This document shows, piece by piece, positions 1-8,137 of a stretch of 64,000 nucleotides of DNA. Each line of letters opens with the position of its first letter. Within the stretch, counting starts at the first letter, position 1. This DNA is from Lutibacter oricola (lineage in GTDB: Bacteria; Bacteroidota; Bacteroidia; Flavobacteriales; Flavobacteriaceae). The stretch is from the NCBI RefSeq assembly GCF_900106565.1, contig NZ_FNNJ01000009.1, forward strand, positions 83,152 through 147,151. Reading direction: 5' to 3'. The position numbers were made by a program, and so were the translations under genes. The notes below the pieces were generated by a model. It worked only from the letters and a program-made list of their open reading frames with translations. It ran no database searches and was not told the DNA's origin.

Positions 1-455
1 AAGGTGCAATGTTAGCTCATAAAGCTGAAGAGGAAGGAACCATGGTTGCAGAATTAATTGCAGGTCAAAAACCACATATAGATTACAATTTAATTCCAGG
101 TGTTGTGTATACTTGGCCAGAAGTTGCTTGTGTTGGTAAAACTGAAGAGCAGTTAAAAGAAGCTGGTGTCAACTACAAATCAGGACAATTTGCAATGCGT
201 GCTTTAGGTAGAGCCAGAGCAAGTATGGATATTGATGGACAAATAAAAGTTTTAGCAGATGCTGAAACTGATGAAATTTTAGGTGTACATATGATTGGTG
301 CAAGAGCTGCAGACATGATTGCTGAAGCTGTTATAGCTATGGAGTTTAGAGCTTCTAGTGAAGATATTGCACGTTCATCACACGCACACCCAACATTTAC
401 CGAAGCCTTTAAAGAAGCTTGTTTGGCTGTTAATGATAGAGCTATACATAGTTAA
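1..455 (+). CDS. lpdA: Dihydrolipoyl dehydrogenase, C-terminal part (partial)
   Basis: This is the 3' end of a gene that begins before the window; complete codons start at base 3. The visible 150 or so residues are the dimerisation domain of an FAD pyridine-nucleotide disulfide oxidoreductase. It opens with GAMLAHKAEEEG, which follows the FAD-binding GD motif in dihydrolipoyl dehydrogenases. It ends with the SSHAHPTFTEAFKEA segment, whose His-Pro pair (HP in HAHPT) contributes the catalytic base to the partner subunit's active site. The enzyme re-oxidises lipoyl groups of the 2-oxoacid dehydrogenase complexes and reduces NAD+. Which complex it serves cannot be told from this end. A strong terminator follows within 30 bases. 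Confidence 0.95.
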   Translation, partial: GAMLAHKAEEEGTMVAELIAGQKPHIDYNLIPGVVYTWPEVACVGKTEEQLKEAGVNYKSGQFAMRALGRARASMDIDGQIKVLADAETDEILGVHMIGARAADMIAEAVIAMEFRASSEDIARSSHAHPTFTEAFKEACLAVNDRAIHS

Positions 456-478
456 AAATACAATAGATATTAAATAAA

Positions 479-507
479 AAAAGTCCTTTCATATTGAAAG
501 GACTTTT
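479..507 (+). terminator. Intrinsic terminator after lpdA
   Basis: A 13-bp perfect stem (AAAAGTCCTTTCA pairing with TGAAAGGACTTTT) with a 3-base loop sits 24 bases after the lpdA stop. It separates lpdA from pabB. Confidence 0.85.
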
Positions 508-508
508 C

Positions 509-516
509 TATTTTTG
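509..516 (+). promoter_or_regulatory. Bacteroidetes -7 box of pabB, abutting the start codon
   Basis: TATTTTTG matches the Bacteroidetes TAnnTTTG consensus exactly. Its last base lies only 6 bases before the pabB ATG, so the transcript would start at or next to the start codon. I see no TTG at the expected -33 distance; that region is the lpdA terminator. Confidence 0.45.
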
Positions 517-521
517 CCATA

Positions 522-1823
522 ATGCAACGCACCAATAAAATAATTCAGGTTTCAAACATTACTGAATTTAAAACGAACCTTTTAACTTGGGCTCAACAGT
601 TTAAAACTACTGTTTGGTTAGATAGCAACAACTATCAACAAAAGCATTCAAATTTTGATGCCGTACTTGCTGTTGAATCTTTTTCTGAAATAAATTCGAC
701 ACCCAACAATGCATTTCAAAAACTTAAAGAATACCAAACCAATACAAACGATTTTATTTTTGGCTACCTAGGTTACGATTTAAAAAATGATGTAGAAAAG
801 CTAGAATCATCTAATTTTGATGGTTTAGATTTTTCAGATTTGTTTTTTTTTCAACCTAAAAAAATATTTTTTATAAAAAAAAATACTGTTGAAATTAAAT
901 ATATAAATGAGTTCTCTTCGGAAATTGAAACTGATTTAAAAACAATTAAGCAACTAAACACCAAAAACCAGCAACCAAAAGCTAATTCAATAAAAATTAA
1001 ACTGAGAATACATAAAGACGAATATTTTCAGAAAATAAATACAGTTTTAAAACACATTCACCGTGGTGATATTTATGAAGCTAGTTTTTGTCAGGAGTTT
1101 TATAGTGAAAATTCAGAAATTAATCCATTAGAAATTTACGAGAATTTAAACCAAATTTCTAAGCCTCCTTTTGCTACTTTTTTAAAATTGGATGATAAAT
1201 TTTTATTATCAGCTTCGCCAGAGCGTTATTTAAAAAAAGATGGAAATACGGTAATTTCTCAACCTATAAAAGGAACTGAAAAAAGAGCAACTTCAAAAAA
1301 AGAAGATTTAAAATTAATAAAAGAGCTAGAAAATAATCCGAAAGAACGTGCCGAAAATATAATGATTGTAGATTTGGTGAGAAATGATTTGTCTCGTTCT
1401 GCAATTAAAGGCTCTGTAAAAGTTGATGAATTGTGTAAAGTTTATACTTTTGAACAAGTGCATCAATTAATTTCAACTATTTCTTGCAAAGTAAAACCAA
1501 CCATTCACCCTGTTGATATTATTAAAGACACTTTTCCAATGGGAAGTATGACTGGCGCCCCTAAAATTTCAGCAATGAAAATTATTGAAGAGTTAGAAGA
1601 AACAAAACGCGGTTTATACTCTGGTGCTGTTGGTTATTTTACACCAAATGGAGATTTTGATTTTAACGTAATTATTAGAAGTATTTTATACAATGCCTCG
1701 AAAAAATATATTTCATATTCTGTTGGTGGGGCTATTACTGCAAAGTCTGTTCCTGAAAAAGAATATGAAGAATGCTTACTTAAAGCAAAAGCAATGAAAC
1801 AAGTTTTATTAAACACTAATTAA
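522..1823 (+). CDS. pabB: Aminodeoxychorismate synthase component I
   Basis: This 433-residue member of the chorismate-binding family would make 4-amino-4-deoxychorismate for folate synthesis. The PIKGT motif (Lys250) separates PabB from anthranilate synthase TrpE, which has PIAGT: the lysine is the PabB nucleophile. The C-terminal GSMTGAPK and SVGGAIT segments are the conserved chorismate and Mg-binding parts, and VDLVRNDLSR is also typical. The N-terminal part is divergent. No glutaminase partner (PabA) is next to it. tilS follows 14 bases downstream on the same strand, so the two are probably co-transcribed. The ATG at 522 is the only sensible start, directly behind a -7 box. Confidence 0.9.
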   Translation: MQRTNKIIQVSNITEFKTNLLTWAQQFKTTVWLDSNNYQQKHSNFDAVLAVESFSEINSTPNNAFQKLKEYQTNTNDFIFGYLGYDLKNDVEKLESSNFDGLDFSDLFFFQPKKIFFIKKNTVEIKYINEFSSEIETDLKTIKQLNTKNQQPKANSIKIKLRIHKDEYFQKINTVLKHIHRGDIYEASFCQEFYSENSEINPLEIYENLNQISKPPFATFLKLDDKFLLSASPERYLKKDGNTVISQPIKGTEKRATSKKEDLKLIKELENNPKERAENIMIVDLVRNDLSRSAIKGSVKVDELCKVYTFEQVHQLISTISCKVKPTIHPVDIIKDTFPMGSMTGAPKISAMKIIEELEETKRGLYSGAVGYFTPNGDFDFNVIIRSILYNASKKYISYSVGGAITAKSVPEKEYEECLLKAKAMKQVLLNTN

Positions 1824-1837
1824 GTATATTTATCCCT

Positions 1838-3181
1838 ATGCGAACTGCTGTTGAAAACCACATTAATGATAACTTACCTTTTTTAAAAGGTAAAAAAATA
1901 CTAATTGCAATTTCTGGAGGAATTGATAGTATTGTGCTAACTCATATATTTCACAAATTAAAATTCGATATTTCTTTAGCACATTGTAACTTTTCGTTAA
2001 GAGGAAAAGAAAGCAATAAAGATGAGCAGTTTGTTATTGAGTTAGGCGAAAAGCTAAAAAAAGAAACTTTTACAATTGTTTTTAATACAGAAGAATACTC
2101 TAAAGAAAACAATGTTTCTACACAAATGGCTGCTCGAGATTTACGCTACAATTGGTTTCAAAAATTAAGTGTAGAAAATGGTTTTGAATATATTTTAACT
2201 GCGCATCAAAAAGATGATGTTATTGAAACTTTTTTAATAAACTTAACTAGAGGCACCGGTTTAGATGGTTTAAATGGCATACCAGAAATTAATGGAAATA
2301 TTGTACGCCCTTTATTAAACTTTAGTAGAAATGAAATTTTAGTGTACGCCACTAAAAACAAACTAAATTGGAGAGAAGACAGCAGTAACTCTTCAATAAA
2401 ATATACTAGAAACAAAATTAGACATAAAGTTGTTCCTGTTTTAAAAGAATTAAATCCTAGTTTATTAGAATCATTCCACAATACTCTGGAAAACCTCAAC
2501 GATAGTCGACAACTTATTAATGATCGTATTAAAGCAGTTTCAGCAAAAATTATTACTAAAATTGAAAATGAAACACATTATAATTGTGATGAAATTTTAA
2601 AATTAAACAACCCAAAAGCTTATTTATACGAGTTTTTAAAAGATTTTAATTTTACACAATGGAGTGATATTGTAGATTTACTAAGTGCTCAAACTGGTAA
2701 ACAAATTTTAAGCAGCACACATAGATTATTAAAAAACAGAGACGTTTTAATTTTAACTGAAATTGCAAAAGAACCTGCTCCAAAAGAATACGAGATAACT
2801 AAAGGCACTTCCAAAATTACAACACCTATTAACCTAAAATTCAAGGTAGAACATGTAGTTAATGGAGGAAAAAGTAAAACCAACGCTTTTGACTTCTTTT
2901 TATCTAAAACCGAAAATACTATGACGGTAGATTTAGACAAGCTTACATTTCCGTTAAAACTTAGAAAATGGCAAAAGGGAGATTATTTTTACCCTATTGG
3001 CTTAAACGGAAAAAAGAAATTAAGTAAGTTTTTTAAAGACGAGAAACTATCGCTTCTAGAAAAAGAAAACACTTGGTTACTTACTTCAAATAACGAAATA
3101 GTATGGGTTATTGGAAATAGACTAGATGATAGATTTAAGGTTTCTAAAAAAACACAATCTGTTTTAACAATTTCTAGATAA
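1838..3181 (+). CDS. tilS: tRNA(Ile)-lysidine synthetase
   Basis: TilS modifies the wobble cytidine of the CAU-anticodon tRNA-Ile to lysidine, so that it reads AUA and is charged with isoleucine. The PP-loop ATP-binding motif SGGIDS is at residues 26-31. THQKDDVIETFLINLTRGTGLDGL (split: AHQKDD and RGTGLDGL) is the typical following region, and RNKIRHKVVPVLKELNP is the conserved arginine-rich stretch. The C-terminal TilS substrate-binding domain, with LRKWQKGDYFYPIGLNGKKK, is present, giving the long 447-residue form. It is 14 bases behind pabB. The pairing of pabB-like and tilS genes is common in Flavobacteria as I know them. Confidence 0.95.
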   Translation: MRTAVENHINDNLPFLKGKKILIAISGGIDSIVLTHIFHKLKFDISLAHCNFSLRGKESNKDEQFVIELGEKLKKETFTIVFNTEEYSKENNVSTQMAARDLRYNWFQKLSVENGFEYILTAHQKDDVIETFLINLTRGTGLDGLNGIPEINGNIVRPLLNFSRNEILVYATKNKLNWREDSSNSSIKYTRNKIRHKVVPVLKELNPSLLESFHNTLENLNDSRQLINDRIKAVSAKIITKIENETHYNCDEILKLNNPKAYLYEFLKDFNFTQWSDIVDLLSAQTGKQILSSTHRLLKNRDVLILTEIAKEPAPKEYEITKGTSKITTPINLKFKVEHVVNGGKSKTNAFDFFLSKTENTMTVDLDKLTFPLKLRKWQKGDYFYPIGLNGKKKLSKFFKDEKLSLLEKENTWLLTSNNEIVWVIGNRLDDRFKVSKKTQSVLTISR

Positions 3182-3206
3182 CATTTATTTTTTGTATTTT
3201 TATTGA

Positions 3207-3569
3207 ATGAAAACGCTTAAAAATCTTTTAGTTACAAGTTTATTTTTAATTGCTACCACAATTGTTTTTGCTCAAAAAAACAGCAATAAATTACCTACTA
3301 GCATTTACACCACCACTTTTAACACAGAAAACACATCGAGTTCTTTTTTTATTAATAATAAATTAGATTTAAAAAGTTTAGAGTTTGGAATTGTAGATTT
3401 ACAAGATTTAAAATTTAATTATTTTACCATACCTGCTATTTCAGTAAAAGGAAAACCTTCATCATATATTTACGATTCTTATAATAAAGCTCAATTATAT
3501 AAAGATTTAGAAAAAAGCTTTTTTAAAATTGAAGAATTATACCGTGTAAGAACAAAAATGAATTTATAA
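3207..3569 (+). CDS. Small secreted protein of unknown function
   Basis: This is a 120-residue protein with a clear N-terminal signal peptide (about residues 1-22, ending IVFAQ). The AQ cleavage end is very common in Flavobacteriaceae. The mature part is polar, with no cysteine cluster, repeat or catalytic motif I recognise. It starts 25 bases after tilS and precedes ppc by about 100 bases. I see no terminator on either side, so it may ride on the tilS transcript. No function is assigned. Confidence 0.7.
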   Translation: MKTLKNLLVTSLFLIATTIVFAQKNSNKLPTSIYTTTFNTENTSSSFFINNKLDLKSLEFGIVDLQDLKFNYFTIPAISVKGKPSSYIYDSYNKAQLYKDLEKSFFKIEELYRVRTKMNL

Positions 3570-3672
3570 CACTTTTTTAGTTCACAGAAAAAACGATTTC
3601 GTTAAATTAGCAAAATAAAGCTATAATTTTTAATGAAGCTTTCGTATTTTTCGAGCCTATAACTAAAAAAGC

Positions 3673-6261
3673 ATGCATAAACAACCAAAATTAACAAGGT
3701 TTAACGAGAACGTATTGTCTAAATATCAAATATACAATAGTATATTTATGACTCTTCCGTTCGATACAGTAACCCAAACTGGGGTATTACTACCTCTTTT
3801 TCATGATATTTGTAAAAAAGGTTTTTCTGAAAAACAAAACCCTACAGAAATTGTAGAATCGTTTTTTAAAACGTATCAAGAAAACCCAAGTGAAGAAGAA
3901 AAACTGAATTTATTATTTAAGTTTATTCAATATATAGAGCGTCAAGTTGTATTATTTGATGCTATTGAAGATGCTGCCTTTCCTATTGTAAACAATATGG
4001 ATGGTGTTGGTACTTTACGTAATAGTAAAGAAACCGCAGCTTTAGAAAACAAAACAGAAGCTTTAAAAAAACATTTAGAAGATTTTAAAGTTCGTGTAGT
4101 TTTAACAGCTCACCCAACGCAATTTTACCCTGGAACGGTTTTAGGTATTATAAACGATCTTACTGAAGCTATTGAAAATAACGACCTTTTAGTTATTAAT
4201 CAACTATTAGCTCAACTAGGTAAAACACCATTTTTTAAACACGAAAAACCTTCACCTTATGATGAAGCTGTGAATTTAATATGGTATTTAGAAAATGTAT
4301 TTTACCATTCAATTTCTAAAGTTTACGATTATATACAAAGTAATATTTTTGATGGTGAAACATTAGCAAACGAAGTTATAAACTTAGGTTTTTGGCCTGG
4401 AGGAGATAGAGATGGTAATCCGTTTGTAACTACAGAAATTACATTAAATGTTGCTAGAAGGTTAAAACAATCTATTTTAAAAAACTATTATAGAGATATC
4501 CGTTTATTAAAAAGACGTTTAACTTTTGATGGTGTAGAACAAACTATTACGGAGTTAGAAACTATTTTGTTTGAAAATAGTATTGACCCTGAAAAAAATA
4601 CGATGATACCTTTAAATGAGTTTAAAGAAAAATTAAACCAAATTAAAGAAACATTGATTTCTAAACATCAATCTATTTATTTAACAGAAATTAACGACTT
4701 TATAAATAAAGTAAGCATTTTTGGTTACCACTTTGCAACTTTAGATATTAGACAAGATAGTAGAGTGCACCATAGTGTGTTTTCAGAAATTGTAAATGCA
4801 CTTCAACAAAATGGAAGCAACCTTTTCCCTTCTAATTATTCAGAGCTTTCTGAAGGTGAACAAATAGACATTCTTTCAAAAGTATCAGACAATGTAGAAG
4901 TTTCTATGTTTGAAGATGAAATGGCTGCTAAAACTATTGGTTCTATTTATGCTGTTAAAACCATACAAGAAAACAATGGCGAAAAAGGTGCAAACCGTTA
5001 TATAATTAGTAATAACCAAACGGCTGTAAATGTAATGCAAACATTTGCAATGTTTAATTTATGTGGTTTTAACCACAATATTACTGCTGATATTATTCCG
5101 TTATTTGAAACTGTAGACGATTTAATTAACGCTGCAGATGTAATGCGTAAATTATATACAAACCCAGCTTATAAAAAACACTTAACTGCTAGAAATAACA
5201 AACAAACTATTATGCTTGGTTTCTCTGATGGAACTAAAGATGGTGGTTATTTAATGGCTAACTGGTCTATTTTTAAAGCAAAAGAAAACTTAACCAAAAT
5301 TTCGAGAGAGTTTGGTATTAAAGTCATTTTCTTTGACGGTCGTGGTGGACCTCCGGCTCGTGGTGGTGGAAAAACACATCAATTCTACGCTTCATTAGGC
5401 CCAACTATTGAAGACGAAGAAATTCAATTAACAGTACAAGGGCAAACTATTAGTTCTAATTTTGGAACTTTAGATGCTTCGCAATACAATATCGAACAGT
5501 TATTAAGTTCAGGTATTTCAAACGAATTATTTAGTAATGCCAACAACATTATGACCAAAAAGGATTCGGAAATAATGACCGATTTAGCTGAGACAAGTTA
5601 CCAAGCTTATGTAGATTTTAAAAATCATCCTAAGTTTATGCCTTATTTAGAGCATATGAGTACGCTTAAATATTATGCTAAAACTAATATTGGAAGTAGG
5701 CCTTCTAAACGTTCAAAATCTAGCGAATTAGAATTTTCAGATTTAAGAGCCATACCTTTTGTAGGTTCTTGGAGTCAATTAAAGCAAAACGTACCTGGTT
5801 TTTATGGTGTAGGTACTGCTTTAAAGAAATACGAAGATGCAGGAGAGTTTGATAAAGTTGTTGCTTTTTATAATGGATCGGACTTTTTTAAAGCCCTTAT
5901 TGGAAACAGTATGATGGCGCTTTCTAAATCATTTTTTGAATTGACAGAATATATGGCGGATGATAAAGAATATGGAGCGTTTTGGAAAATAATTCACCAA
6001 GAGTATTTAACTACAAAACGTTTGATTTTAAAACTCTCTGGTTATGATGTATTAATGCAAAATAACCCAGTTGGAAAAGCTTCAATTGATATTAGAGAGA
6101 ATATTGTATTACCATTATTAACAATTCAACAGTTTGCATTGCGTAAAATTCAAGAGTTACAAAAAAACGGTAATGTAAACCCTGAAGAGTTAAAAGTTTA
6201 CGAAAAAATGGTAACTAGATCTTTATTTGGTAATATTAACGCTAGTAGAAATTCAGCATAA
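3673..6261 (+). CDS. ppc: Phosphoenolpyruvate carboxylase
   Basis: This 862-residue enzyme carboxylates PEP with bicarbonate to oxaloacetate, refilling the TCA cycle. Hallmarks are LTAHPTQ, with the catalytic histidine near residue 147, GFSDGTKDGGYLMANW, and the glycine-rich loop FFDGRGGPPARGGG, with an essential arginine near 557. The C-terminus NINASRNSA corresponds to the MRNTG end of classical enzymes. The length is close to the usual 880-920. A DinB-like gene starts 6 bases after the stop and is almost certainly in the same operon. A near-consensus -7 box (TATTTTTC, 3645-3652) lies upstream. Confidence 0.97.
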   Translation: MHKQPKLTRFNENVLSKYQIYNSIFMTLPFDTVTQTGVLLPLFHDICKKGFSEKQNPTEIVESFFKTYQENPSEEEKLNLLFKFIQYIERQVVLFDAIEDAAFPIVNNMDGVGTLRNSKETAALENKTEALKKHLEDFKVRVVLTAHPTQFYPGTVLGIINDLTEAIENNDLLVINQLLAQLGKTPFFKHEKPSPYDEAVNLIWYLENVFYHSISKVYDYIQSNIFDGETLANEVINLGFWPGGDRDGNPFVTTEITLNVARRLKQSILKNYYRDIRLLKRRLTFDGVEQTITELETILFENSIDPEKNTMIPLNEFKEKLNQIKETLISKHQSIYLTEINDFINKVSIFGYHFATLDIRQDSRVHHSVFSEIVNALQQNGSNLFPSNYSELSEGEQIDILSKVSDNVEVSMFEDEMAAKTIGSIYAVKTIQENNGEKGANRYIISNNQTAVNVMQTFAMFNLCGFNHNITADIIPLFETVDDLINAADVMRKLYTNPAYKKHLTARNNKQTIMLGFSDGTKDGGYLMANWSIFKAKENLTKISREFGIKVIFFDGRGGPPARGGGKTHQFYASLGPTIEDEEIQLTVQGQTISSNFGTLDASQYNIEQLLSSGISNELFSNANNIMTKKDSEIMTDLAETSYQAYVDFKNHPKFMPYLEHMSTLKYYAKTNIGSRPSKRSKSSELEFSDLRAIPFVGSWSQLKQNVPGFYGVGTALKKYEDAGEFDKVVAFYNGSDFFKALIGNSMMALSKSFFELTEYMADDKEYGAFWKIIHQEYLTTKRLILKLSGYDVLMQNNPVGKASIDIRENIVLPLLTIQQFALRKIQELQKNGNVNPEELKVYEKMVTRSLFGNINASRNSA

Positions 6262-6267
6262 GAGAAT

Positions 6268-6783
6268 ATGAATTCAGTACATTTAAGCAACAGTGAATAC
6301 GCTCCTTTTTATAGCGATTATATAAAAGCTTTAGGAGAGGTAGATTTACGTAAGGTTTTAAAATCTTCATTAAAAGATTTAAACAAAACCATTAAAAACT
6401 TACCTGAAGAAAAGCTTTTATTTAAATATGCTGAAGGAAAATGGACTATTAAAGAATTATTACAACATATTATTGACACTGAACGTATTTTAAGCTATAG
6501 AGCTTTGCGTTTTTCAAGAAATGACGCTTCTGATTTACCTGGTTTTGATGAAAATTGGTACGTAGCAAACTCTAATGGAAACGAACGCTCAATAACCGAT
6601 TTATTAGATGAGTTTAAGTTTGTTAGAAAATCTACGTTAGCTCTTTTTAAAAGTTTTACTTCTGAAATGTTTACCAAAACTGGAACTGCAAACGGAAGTG
6701 ACATGACGGTTAGAGCTTTAGGTTTTATTATTGCCGGGCACCAAACACATCATTTAAATATTATTAAAGAACGGTATCTTTAA
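6268..6783 (+). CDS. DinB-family (YfiT-like) putative metal-dependent hydrolase
   Basis: This 171-residue protein belongs to the DinB/YfiT four-helix bundle superfamily. Histidines at conserved places support this: LLQHIIDTERI in the second helix, and GHQTHHLNIIKERYL at the C-terminus, which together make the usual three-His metal site. Members include thiol-dependent transferases and hydrolases; the substrate is unknown here. The gene begins 6 bases after ppc with an AGAGAA ribosome-binding-like stretch. A strong terminator follows. Confidence 0.85.
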   Translation: MNSVHLSNSEYAPFYSDYIKALGEVDLRKVLKSSLKDLNKTIKNLPEEKLLFKYAEGKWTIKELLQHIIDTERILSYRALRFSRNDASDLPGFDENWYVANSNGNERSITDLLDEFKFVRKSTLALFKSFTSEMFTKTGTANGSDMTVRALGFIIAGHQTHHLNIIKERYL

Positions 6784-6810
6784 ATAATTCTAAAAAAGTA
6801 TATAAAATAA

Positions 6811-6844
6811 AAAAGGCTCAACTTAAATTTAAGTTGAGCCTTTT
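6811..6844. terminator. Bidirectional terminator between DinB-like gene and T9SS protein
   Basis: A fully palindromic 34-base element (AAAAGGCTCAACTTAAA and its complement) is flanked by A and T runs. It serves the converging ppc operon (+) and the secreted-protein operon (-). Confidence 0.9.
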
Positions 6845-6875
6845 TTTTATACAATTATTGAAATGCAAACTTTTA

Positions 6876-7607
6876 TTATTCTTTTATAAATTTTAATGTA
6901 TTTCCGTTCTCAAGTTTTAAAAAATACATTCCTTTGTTTAAATGCTGAATTCCTATTTTTTCTTTACTAGAGATAACGCCATTCTTTAATTCTTCACCTA
7001 AAACGCTATAAATAATATATTTTTCATCTTCGATTAACCCAGATATTTGAATAAAATCTGACGTAGGGTTTGGGAAAACATTTACAGTTTCTTTTAATGA
7101 AATATCAAATATTGATAAAGTAGAAGAACTCTTTAAAACTAAATTATCAAAACCAAATTGATTTTCTGTAGGTGTGGATACTGTAAATGACGTTACGTTG
7201 ATCCAATTCAAACTTACAGCTGGAGCACACCCATCAACAATAGAAGCAATAACTGGCGAATTTTCACCTCCTATTGCAGTAAAAGTATATGTATTACTTT
7301 GTCCTCTCCCATTAAAAGCAATAATCGAAGCTATATCAACTGGCTCGCTAAAACTGAAAGAAACTAACATCGTATCGGTTATCTCCCAAGAAACATTATT
7401 AGATGAATTACAATATCCCGATGGTGTATTTATTATTACATCACTTGTTTCATCATTTGCTCCGTGAAAAGTAACTGTAATTCCATCGATAGTCTCCGTT
7501 ATAGTACTTCCATTATCGGTCGCTGTTAACCATTCAAAAGTAATTTGAGCGCTTAGATAGTTTAAATTCAATAAACTAATTATTATTAAAATGTAAAATT
7601 GTTTCAT
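6876..7607 (-). CDS. Secreted protein with type IX secretion C-terminal sorting domain
   Basis: The protein has 243 residues. A signal peptide (about 1-20, ending LSAQ) exports it to the periplasm. The last 75 or so residues form a Por secretion C-terminal sorting domain (type A). Its signatures are NVFPNPTSDFIQISGL, then YSVLGEELKNG, then HLNKGMYFLKLENG and a basic FIKE end. The domain directs crossing of the outer membrane by T9SS and is then usually cleaved. The middle is a beta-rich domain of roughly 140 residues with two or three cysteines, which I do not recognise. The gene starts 3 bases after a 95-codon gene, so the two are one operon. Confidence 0.85.
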   Translation of the reverse strand: MKQFYILIIISLLNLNYLSAQITFEWLTATDNGSTITETIDGITVTFHGANDETSDVIINTPSGYCNSSNNVSWEITDTMLVSFSFSEPVDIASIIAFNGRGQSNTYTFTAIGGENSPVIASIVDGCAPAVSLNWINVTSFTVSTPTENQFGFDNLVLKSSSTLSIFDISLKETVNVFPNPTSDFIQISGLIEDEKYIIYSVLGEELKNGVISSKEKIGIQHLNKGMYFLKLENGNTLKFIKE

Positions 7608-7610
7608 TCG

Positions 7611-7898
7611 TTATATAATTATTTTAAGTTCTTTTTTTACATCTATCAATTTATGGATGTCTTTAATCGCTAGCCCCATAGCACTTTCAATAAAATTCTC
7701 AAATTTGTCTTTAGTCTTTTTGTAGAGTTTTTTTAGAAACTCCCTACTAAATGGATTTTTCCCTCCTTTGATTTTCAAGTCGTTAGAACTCTTGATATAA
7801 TCAATCAAATTTAACTTATTAAACTCTTTTTCGAATTTCTCAAAGAGTTGATCTTCTTTTAAAATAGCTTCTGTTGCTTTCAACTTCATAGTTTTCAT
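7611..7898 (-). CDS. Small basic protein with a Gly-Gly motif, unknown function
   Basis: This is a 95-residue lysine-rich protein without a signal peptide. It is predicted helical and has a Gly-Gly at residues 45-46 in LKIKGGKNPFSR. The part after GG is strongly basic and amphipathic. The layout (charged helical N-terminus, then KIKGG, then a cationic segment) resembles double-glycine leader precursors of Bacteroidetes secreted peptides. The leader would be longer than usual, and no peptidase-ABC transporter is in view. An alternative start is Met4 at 7888. It is co-transcribed with the T9SS-sorted protein, 3 bases downstream. The function is unknown. Confidence 0.6.
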   Translation of the reverse strand: MKTMKLKATEAILKEDQLFEKFEKEFNKLNLIDYIKSSNDLKIKGGKNPFSREFLKKLYKKTKDKFENFIESAMGLAIKDIHKLIDVKKELKIII

Positions 7899-7969
7899 AT
7901 TTAATATTTATTGTGTATTGCTTGTGGCTAACTCCTGTTAAGAGTATAAGTAACGTTCTTTTCAAACCT

Positions 7970-7977
7970 CAAAATTA
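7970..7977 (-). promoter_or_regulatory. Candidate -7 box for the small protein / T9SS protein operon
   Basis: TAATTTTG on the minus strand matches TAnnTTTG about 72 bases before the ATG at 7898. No TTG at the right spacing was found. The rest of the 239-base gap 7899-8137 shows no gene or convincing terminator for the histidine kinase gene that ends at 8138. Confidence 0.3.
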
Positions 7978-8137
7978 AGATGAATTACTCTTCCTTTTTA
8001 AAATTGTAAGATTACTTAATAAAACCCTCTATTTTATGTATGAAGTATATCTTTTACTAAATAAAGCAAGTATTACATATTGCCAAAATAGCTTAAATAA
8101 TGATGAAAAAACGGCAAAAAACGCGTGTTAAATAAAC

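Noticed and set aside
3611..3644. AAAGCT..AGCTTT repeat upstream of ppc
   Set aside because: Only a 6-bp stem with a long loop and no T run; not convincing as terminator or operator.
8060..8137. Possible terminator after the histidine kinase gene
   Set aside because: Only TTGCC/GGCAA can pair around a very large loop; too weak to call.
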